Assembly: GCA_035560415.1 (NCBI GenBank)
Contig: DATMZG010000131.1
Coordinates: forward strand, 1-5,255
Origin: DATMXT01 sp035560415
Lineage (GTDB): Bacteria; Bacillota; Clostridia; Oscillospirales; Feifaniaceae
Direction: 5' to 3'
Length of the DNA stretch: 5,255 bases
The notes under the pieces are model-generated. The model saw only the letters and a program-made list of their open reading frames with translations. It did not search any database and was not told where the DNA came from. Each line of letters begins with the position of its first letter. The first letter of the stretch is position 1. Shown one piece after another: positions 1 through 2,643 of the stretch. Position numbers and translations under genes: made by a program.

Positions 1-288
1 CACAATTATTCCACTATATTCAATAATAACTACGAATAAGTATACTTTAATTGTGCCTCTTGCCCAATGGCGGAGAACTGCGGCGTCAAATTTTTGTCAA
101 CATGTCCAAATCGGGATGCATAAGCCAAAACGGCCTCTTTCAAAACGCAAAGAATCGCGTTTGGTTTTCCGGCCTCTCCCTTATTATTTTAATCTCACGG
201 GCGTAGGCCCCAAAACAGGGCGCCGCGGCCTTGAATTTTTTACGAATTCAGCCGAATATTTCAATATTTACTCACGCGCTGCCGGCGC
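1..288. other. Intergenic region without a convincing gene
   Basis: I see no supported gene in this stretch. A reading frame opens at a GTG at 53 and runs rightwards to 373, but it has no ribosome binding site, crosses the terminator of the leftward isomerase gene and overlaps that gene's 3' end antisense, so I do not call it. The first 55 bases are AT-rich. They contain an 8-bp inverted repeat (1-8 with 48-55) enclosing the 10-bp palindrome AAGTATACTT (38-47). On the minus strand, TATACT at 44-39 with TTGGGC at 67-62 (17-nt spacing) could be a promoter for a gene beyond the left edge. That is only a possibility. Confidence 0.5.
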
Positions 289-328
289 AAAAAATGCCCC
301 GGTCCGGGAGAAAACCGGACCGGGGCAT
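289..328 (-). terminator. Rho-independent terminator of the cyclophilin gene
   Basis: A perfect 14-bp stem pairs 294-307 with 315-328 around a 7-nt loop. Read on the minus strand it is followed by a run of six U (positions 294 to 289). It lies 16 nt downstream of the isomerase stop codon, exactly where its terminator should be. The left neighbour has no identified gene, so nothing indicates use in the other direction. Confidence 0.93.
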
Positions 329-344
329 GGCTTAGAAAGAATAA

Positions 345-830
345 CTATTCCGCCAGCCGCTCGACGCTTTTGATGACGACGGGCTTCTTGGGGCGGTCGC
401 TGTAGTCGGTTTCGGCATAGGCAATTTTGTCGATGACGTCCTCCCCCTCGACCACCTTGCCGAAGGCCGCGTAGGCGCCGTCGAGATGGGGGGCCGCCTT
501 GTGCATGATGAAGAACTGGCTGCCCGCCGAGTCGGGGCTTGCGGCCCTCGCCATTGAAAGCACGCCGCGGGCGTGCTTCAGGGAGTTGGCAACACCGTTT
601 TTCGCAAACTCGCCTTTGATTTGCCAGCCGGGGCCGCCGGTGCCGTCCCCCTTGGGGCAGCCGCCCTGAATCATAAAATCCGAAATGATGCGGTGAAAGG
701 TCAGCCCGTTATAAAAGCCGGCGTCCACGAGTTTGAGAAAATTCTCCACCGTTGCCGGCGCGATGTCGGGGTAGAGCTCCGCCGTCAGCGTGTCCCCCGA
801 CGCCATGGTGAATTTGACTTTTGGATTCAT
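345..830 (-). CDS. Peptidyl-prolyl cis-trans isomerase, cyclophilin type (PpiB-like)
   Basis: This gene encodes a 161-residue single-domain cyclophilin, which isomerises Xaa-Pro peptide bonds during protein folding. There is no signal peptide or membrane segment, so it should be cytosolic. Family motifs appear in order: FHRIISDFMIQGG at residues 45-57, with Arg47 matching the catalytic arginine (Arg55 of human cyclophilin A) and Phe52 and Gln55 in the active site; GTGGPG at 63-68; a GVLSMARA segment at 89-96; GSQFFI at 103-108; and HLDG...FGKVVEG at 115-129. The position of human Trp121 is His115, as in many bacterial members, which predicts weak cyclosporin binding. The length is normal for the family. 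I chose the start at 830 because AGGAGG lies 7 nt upstream. The frame stays open to an ATG at 896, but that ATG lies upstream of the predicted promoter's -10 box. The gene stands alone between its own promoter and terminator. The function is secure; the paralogue name is not. Confidence 0.97.
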   Translation of the reverse strand: MNPKVKFTMASGDTLTAELYPDIAPATVENFLKLVDAGFYNGLTFHRIISDFMIQGGCPKGDGTGGPGWQIKGEFAKNGVANSLKHARGVLSMARAASPDSAGSQFFIMHKAAPHLDGAYAAFGKVVEGEDVIDKIAYAETDYSDRPKKPVVIKSVERLAE

Positions 831-865
831 TTGCTCTCCTCCTTTTTTGGCCGATTGCATCGGCC
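831..865 (-). promoter_or_regulatory. Ribosome binding site and leader hairpin of the cyclophilin gene
   Basis: On the minus strand a 7-bp hairpin (stem 865-859 with 855-849, loop of 3 nt) is followed by six A, then AGGAGG, then the ATG at 830. The Shine-Dalgarno sequence is strong and decides the start. The hairpin ends just upstream of it and lies inside the predicted 50-nt leader. It might tune transcript stability or ribosome access, but nothing in the sequence shows an alternative pairing that would hide the binding site. Confidence 0.6.
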
Positions 866-886
866 GACGGTTACTGGTCCGCAAAC

Positions 887-915
887 AGTATACCATTCTT
901 CGTATGGGAATGCAA
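887..915 (-). promoter_or_regulatory. Predicted sigma-A promoter of the cyclophilin gene
   Basis: On the minus strand, TTGCAT (915-910) and TATACT (892-887) are separated by 17 nt. This places the transcript start near 880 and gives a leader of about 50 nt. The -10 box is one base from consensus and the -35 box is weaker. The -35 box directly abuts that of the divergent tRNA promoter at 916. Confidence 0.65.
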
Positions 916-944
916 TTGACAAAACGGGGGGCGCATGGTATACT
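916..944 (+). promoter_or_regulatory. Strong sigma-A promoter of the tRNA-Ser pair
   Basis: A perfect TTGACA (916-921) is followed by a 17-nt spacer and TATACT (939-944), one base from the -10 consensus. The transcript start should fall near 951, only about 5 nt before the first tRNA. This is the strongest promoter in the window and fits the demand for tRNA synthesis. Confidence 0.92.
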
Positions 945-955
945 TATCAGGCCTT

Positions 956-1042
956 GGAGAGATGTCCGAGCGGTTTAAGGAGCCGGTCTTGAAAACCGGT
1001 GACCCGAAAGGGCCGTGGGTTCGAATCCCACTCTCTCCGCCA
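956..1042 (+). tRNA. tRNA-Ser (anticodon UGA)
   Basis: This is an 87-nt tRNA including an encoded CCA (1040-1042). The acceptor stem pairs GGAGAGA (956-962) with TCTCTCC (1032-1038), with discriminator G1039 as expected for serine. The anticodon stem pairs 983-987 with 995-999 around loop CTTGAAA, giving anticodon TGA at 990-992, which reads UCA and other UCN codons. The long variable arm typical of class II tRNAs (stem 1003-1005 with 1010-1012, GAAA loop) confirms serine. The T arm (1015-1031) has loop TTCGAAT. It appears to be co-transcribed with the next tRNA, 27 nt downstream. Confidence 0.97.
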
Positions 1043-1069
1043 CATCCCACCGAGAATTCATTCGACCAT

Positions 1070-1161
1070 GGAGAAGTACTCAAGTTGGCCGAAGAGGCGC
1101 CCCTGCTAAGGGTGTAGGTCGGGAAACCGGCGCGCGGGTTCAAATCCCGCCTTCTCCGCCA
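1070..1161 (+). tRNA. tRNA-Ser (anticodon GCU)
   Basis: This is a 92-nt tRNA with encoded CCA (1159-1161). The acceptor stem pairs GGAGAAG (1070-1076) with CTTCTCC (1151-1157), discriminator G1158. The anticodon stem pairs 1098-1102 with 1110-1114 (one G-U pair) around loop CTGCTAA. The anticodon GCT at 1105-1107 reads AGC and AGU. The variable arm is long, with a 5-bp stem (1118-1122 with 1127-1131) and a GAAA loop, and the T loop is TTCAAAT. It lies 27 nt behind tRNA-Ser(UGA), and no promoter is visible in the spacer. Together the two tRNAs cover most serine codons. Confidence 0.97.
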
Positions 1162-1162
1162 C

Positions 1163-1246
1163 GGCGCTTACATTTTCTGCGGAAAATGTAAGCGTCTTTT
1201 TTTATAAAAAAACGCGAAGCGCCTCACGGGCGGAACCAGTTCCCCC
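1163..1246 (+). repeat. Composite repeat module, copy 1 (core truncated)
   Basis: This copy contains the hairpin at 1165-1203 and then only the first 35 nt of the GC-rich core (1212-1246, beginning ACGCGAAGCGCCTCACGGG). The core stops inside its own hairpin, after TTCCCCC, and the next module's hairpin begins at the following base. The missing right half of the core stem means it cannot fold as the full copies do. The abrupt junction suggests recombination or insertion between two copies. Confidence 0.8.
1165..1203 (+). terminator. Terminator of the tRNA-Ser operon (hairpin of repeat module 1)
   Basis: A perfect 12-bp stem (1165-1176 with 1183-1194, extended by C1177-G1182 over loop TGCG) is followed by TC and seven T ending at 1203. 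It begins 3 nt after the CCA of tRNA-Ser(GCU). The same hairpin is also the first half of a dispersed repeat: its sequence aligns with hairpins at 1247 and 2072, and its base differences are compensated across the stem. Confidence 0.9.
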
Positions 1247-1373
1247 AAGGCGCTTGCATGTTCTGTGGAACATGCAGACGTCTTTTTTACAAAAGACGCG
1301 AAGCGCCTCACGGGTGGGACTAAGTCCCCCCGTGTGCCCCCCTATCCTCCGGAGGAGTTTGGATACGAGCCCT
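1247..1373 (+). repeat. Composite repeat module, copy 2 (complete)
   Basis: The hairpin arm (1247-1263 with 1268-1284, one mismatch and two G-U pairs, loop TGTG) is followed by six T (1283-1288) and a 78-nt core (1296-1373). The core folds as CACGGG with CCCGTG plus an inner GGGAC with GTCCC. This differs from the other copies on both sides of the stem, so pairing is kept. The hairpin would work as a terminator, but no gene lies between it and the tRNA terminator, so its presence is better explained as part of the repeat. Confidence 0.8.
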
Positions 1374-1525
1374 TTGTGTGCCGTAGCACAGGTCAAAACC
1401 CGCCTTCTTGCTTTCCGTTAAGTCACATGATAGTATGGATTTAAAGCTCAGATTAGCAGAAACTTGTCGGACAGCTTATCCCACAAATGATTTTGCACGT
1501 AAATTTATGCTTTGGAGGTGCCTTG
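1374..1525. other. Intergenic stretch between repeat copy 2 and the small membrane gene
   Basis: A small hairpin (1377-1381 with 1386-1390) is followed by a T-arm-like segment at 1388-1407. That segment has a near copy at 2343-2362 and also resembles the 3' end of tRNA-Ser(GCU). From about 1410 the sequence turns AT-rich up to the start of the small gene. I could not identify a convincing promoter for that gene here. Confidence 0.5.
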
Positions 1526-1840
1526 ATGCTTAAATTTTCGCTTGTTTTATGTGTGGCGGCAATTGCTTTATTTATGGTTCGCGTGAATGCCGTTTTAAAT
1601 GAGCGGGAAAAAACGAGCGTAACGGCCGGAATTTCAATGTCGGCAACTTCTGCCGTTTTGATGTTCCTATTCATTAATATGCAGAAAGCCAGTGGAAATC
1701 CGGATGTAGGCATGGAATTCCTTCAGTATTATTTGCCCATATCGGTTTTTGCGTTTTTCATAGGGGCAGGCATCCTATTGACGACTACCGCATTGATTGC
1801 CGCATGGAAACGGCGGCGGAGAGATATCGAGCGAAAATAA
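1526..1840 (+). CDS. Small three-segment membrane protein of unknown function
   Basis: I do not recognise this 104-residue protein. It shows three hydrophobic segments, about residues 4-23, 36-52 and 69-93, and ends in a strongly basic tail (KRRRRDIERK at 95-104). By the positive-inside rule that tail is probably cytoplasmic. A short charged loop (NEREK, 25-29) separates the first two segments, and a loop with SGNPD (56-60) separates the last two. I chose the start at 1526 because GGAGG lies 7 nt upstream; an in-frame ATG at 1487 has no such site and would add a less plausible N-terminus. The gene is more AT-rich than the isomerase and the large gene. It sits alone between two pairs of repeat modules, so it may be cargo acquired with them. 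No motif points to a transporter, toxin or sensor. That it is a gene is fairly sure; its role is unknown. Confidence 0.75.
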   Translation: MLKFSLVLCVAAIALFMVRVNAVLNEREKTSVTAGISMSATSAVLMFLFINMQKASGNPDVGMEFLQYYLPISVFAFFIGAGILLTTTALIAAWKRRRRDIERK

Positions 1841-1927
1841 AAGCCTTTTTCACATCACACTTCCGGCGTTTTTTATCTGCGCACCCGGTCTTGCGATATT
1901 TTGGATTGCCGCATAATGATATGCCAA

Positions 1928-1972
1928 AAAGACATCGCTTCTCCGCCAAGGAGAAGCGATGTCTTTCTTTTT
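1928..1972 (+). terminator. Terminator downstream of the small membrane gene
   Basis: A perfect 17-bp stem (1928-1944 with 1950-1966, 5-nt loop GCCAA) is followed by CTTTTT. It lies 88 nt after the stop codon at 1840. Five A at 1926-1930 precede the stem, so it could also end transcription arriving from the right. The stem sequence is unrelated to the hairpins at 1165, 1247 and 2072, yet a repeat core follows it closely at 1993. Confidence 0.88.
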
Positions 1973-1992
1973 GCATAAAGTCTTATATTATT

Positions 1993-2071
1993 ACGCAAAG
2001 CGCCTCACGGGCGAAACCGGTTTCCCCCCGTGTGCCCCCCTGGCCTGCGGCGGGGTTTGGAGACGAACCCT
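1993..2071 (+). repeat. Repeat core, copy 3 (behind an unrelated terminator)
   Basis: This is a full 79-nt core starting ACGCAAAGCGCCTCACGGG and ending GACGAACCCT. Its inner stem is GAAA with TTTC, where copies 1 and 4 have GGAA with TTCC, a compensatory change, while the outer CACGGG with CCCGTG is unchanged. It follows the small gene's terminator by about 20 nt, and the hairpin of copy 4 starts at the very next base. Confidence 0.85.
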
Positions 2072-2201
2072 AAGGCGCTTGCATGTTCCGAGGAACATGC
2101 AAGCGCCTTTTTTGCAAAAAAGACGCGAAGCGCCTCACGGGCGGAACCAGTTCCCCCGTGTACCCCCTCCGGCCTCCGGCGGGGCTGGAAACGAGCGTCC
2201 T
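2072..2201 (+). repeat. Composite repeat module, copy 4 (complete)
   Basis: A perfect palindromic arm (2072-2089 with 2092-2109, realistically a 17-bp stem with a 4-nt loop) ends in six T (2108-2113). It is followed by a short T6-GC-A6 hairpin and the 79-nt core (2123-2201). The first 35 nt of this core are identical to copy 1. The long hairpin has all the marks of a terminator but follows no gene, only repeat copy 3. Confidence 0.87.
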
Positions 2202-2238
2202 TCACCGTCATCACGGTGAGTTACGGTGGTAAACCGCC
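2202..2238. other. Small hairpin after repeat copy 4
   Basis: A 7-bp stem TCACCGT (2202-2208) pairs with ACGGTGA (2213-2219) around loop CATC. A weaker 5-bp stem, GGTGG with CCGCC, follows up to 2238. No U run follows either, so they are not terminators. They may be part of a variable segment attached to repeat copy 4. Confidence 0.4.
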
Positions 2239-2298
2239 TGAATCCGAATCCGAATCCTAATCCGAATCTGAATCCGAATCTGAATCCGAATCCGAATA
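2239..2298. repeat. Hexanucleotide tandem repeat, ten units
   Basis: Ten consecutive 6-nt units fit the pattern YGAATC: CGAATC is the commonest unit, three units begin with T, one is CTAATC, and the last is CGAATA. All frames stay open through it, so apparent peptides such as alternating Asn-Pro are a by-product and not evidence of coding. Such tracts can gain or lose units by replication slippage. It ends 2 nt before a strong GC-rich hairpin. Confidence 0.9.
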
Positions 2299-2300
2299 TT

Positions 2301-2336
2301 GCGCAGAGCAAGCCGGCGGCGCCGGCTCCTCTGCGC
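2301..2336. other. Strong GC-rich two-part hairpin of unknown role
   Basis: An outer 8-bp stem (2301-2308 with 2329-2336) and an inner 7-bp stem (2311-2317 with 2321-2327) stack across a 2-by-1 internal loop and close on a 3-nt loop. Neither strand has a T run after it, so it is not a standard terminator. It stands between the tandem repeat and the T-arm-like segment at 2343. Confidence 0.7.
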
Positions 2337-2440
2337 CGCAGAACAGGTCCAAACCCGCATTTCACAAAAGGGCACAACGAAAAGTTGAAAATGTGCCATT
2401 TTCCCTCACTGTACCAATCACAGATAAAAATATGTCGATT

Positions 2441-2472
2441 TTGACCACTTTTGGCGCCCCGTGTGGTATGCT
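2441..2472 (+). promoter_or_regulatory. Possible promoter of the large secreted-protein gene
   Basis: TTGACC (2441-2446) and TATGCT (2467-2472) face the large gene, and the -10 box is preceded by TGG, an extended -10 element. The 20-nt spacing is longer than ideal, so the extended -10 would have to carry recognition. It predicts a leader of about 165 nt. No better candidate is visible between 2340 and 2643. Confidence 0.4.
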
Positions 2473-2643
2473 TTGAATACACGGGACGTATCCCCCGTTA
2501 ATTTAAACGGGGCTCGGGTCGATATATGTAATGGCCGCTTTTTTAGAAAGCAGGCCGCTGCGCAGGTCATAAAAGCCGACTTTCCGGCGCCGGGGCCGCA
2601 TTTTGGCGCCGGACAAAAATCGAAGAGGGGATGACATGACGAC
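2473..2643 (+). promoter_or_regulatory. Structured leader of the large secreted-protein gene
   Basis: Two stems are clear: a 7-bp stem 2493-2499 with 2506-2512, and a 9-bp stem 2583-2591 with 2605-2613 (13-nt loop). A third stem, 2458-2464 with 2479-2485, overlaps the proposed -10 box. None is followed by a U run, and I could not match the region to a known riboswitch consensus. The Shine-Dalgarno candidate GAGGGG (2625-2630) is 13 nt from the gene's ATG, unusually far. It is well placed instead for an ATG at 2636 that opens a four-codon ORF ending at 2650. A two-codon ORF (2631-2639) overlaps that one. Translation of the large gene may therefore be coupled to these mini-ORFs. Confidence 0.45.

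Noticed and set aside
53..373. Plus-strand frame of 106 codons
   Set aside because: It starts at GTG without a Shine-Dalgarno sequence, runs through the isomerase terminator and overlaps that gene antisense. No recognisable protein features.
1202..1396. Minus-strand frames here and at 2005-2214 with similar peptides (GGHTGG, REALRVF)
   Set aside because: The similarity comes from the DNA repeat cores. Changes between copies preserve stems, not codons, and the frames run through terminators without ribosome binding sites.
1161..1412. Attachment sites of an integrated element at tRNA-Ser(GCU)
   Set aside because: The tRNA-end-like segment at 1386-1412 is imperfect, only 250 nt away, and no integrase or phage gene lies between. 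Kept only as a possible remnant in the findings.
1212..2201. CRISPR array
   Set aside because: The four repeat copies are 35-79 nt, irregularly spaced and contain terminator hairpins; there are no uniform spacers and no cas gene.
2226..2444. Plus-strand frame encoding repeated Asn-Pro, and minus-strand frames encoding Phe-Gly or Ile-Arg
   Set aside because: All come from the hexanucleotide repeat, which is open in every frame. No ribosome binding site and no plausible protein around the tract.
2473..2643. Known riboswitch such as cyclic-di-GMP, glycine or SAM class
   Set aside because: Stems are present but I could not find the conserved core sequences of these classes.
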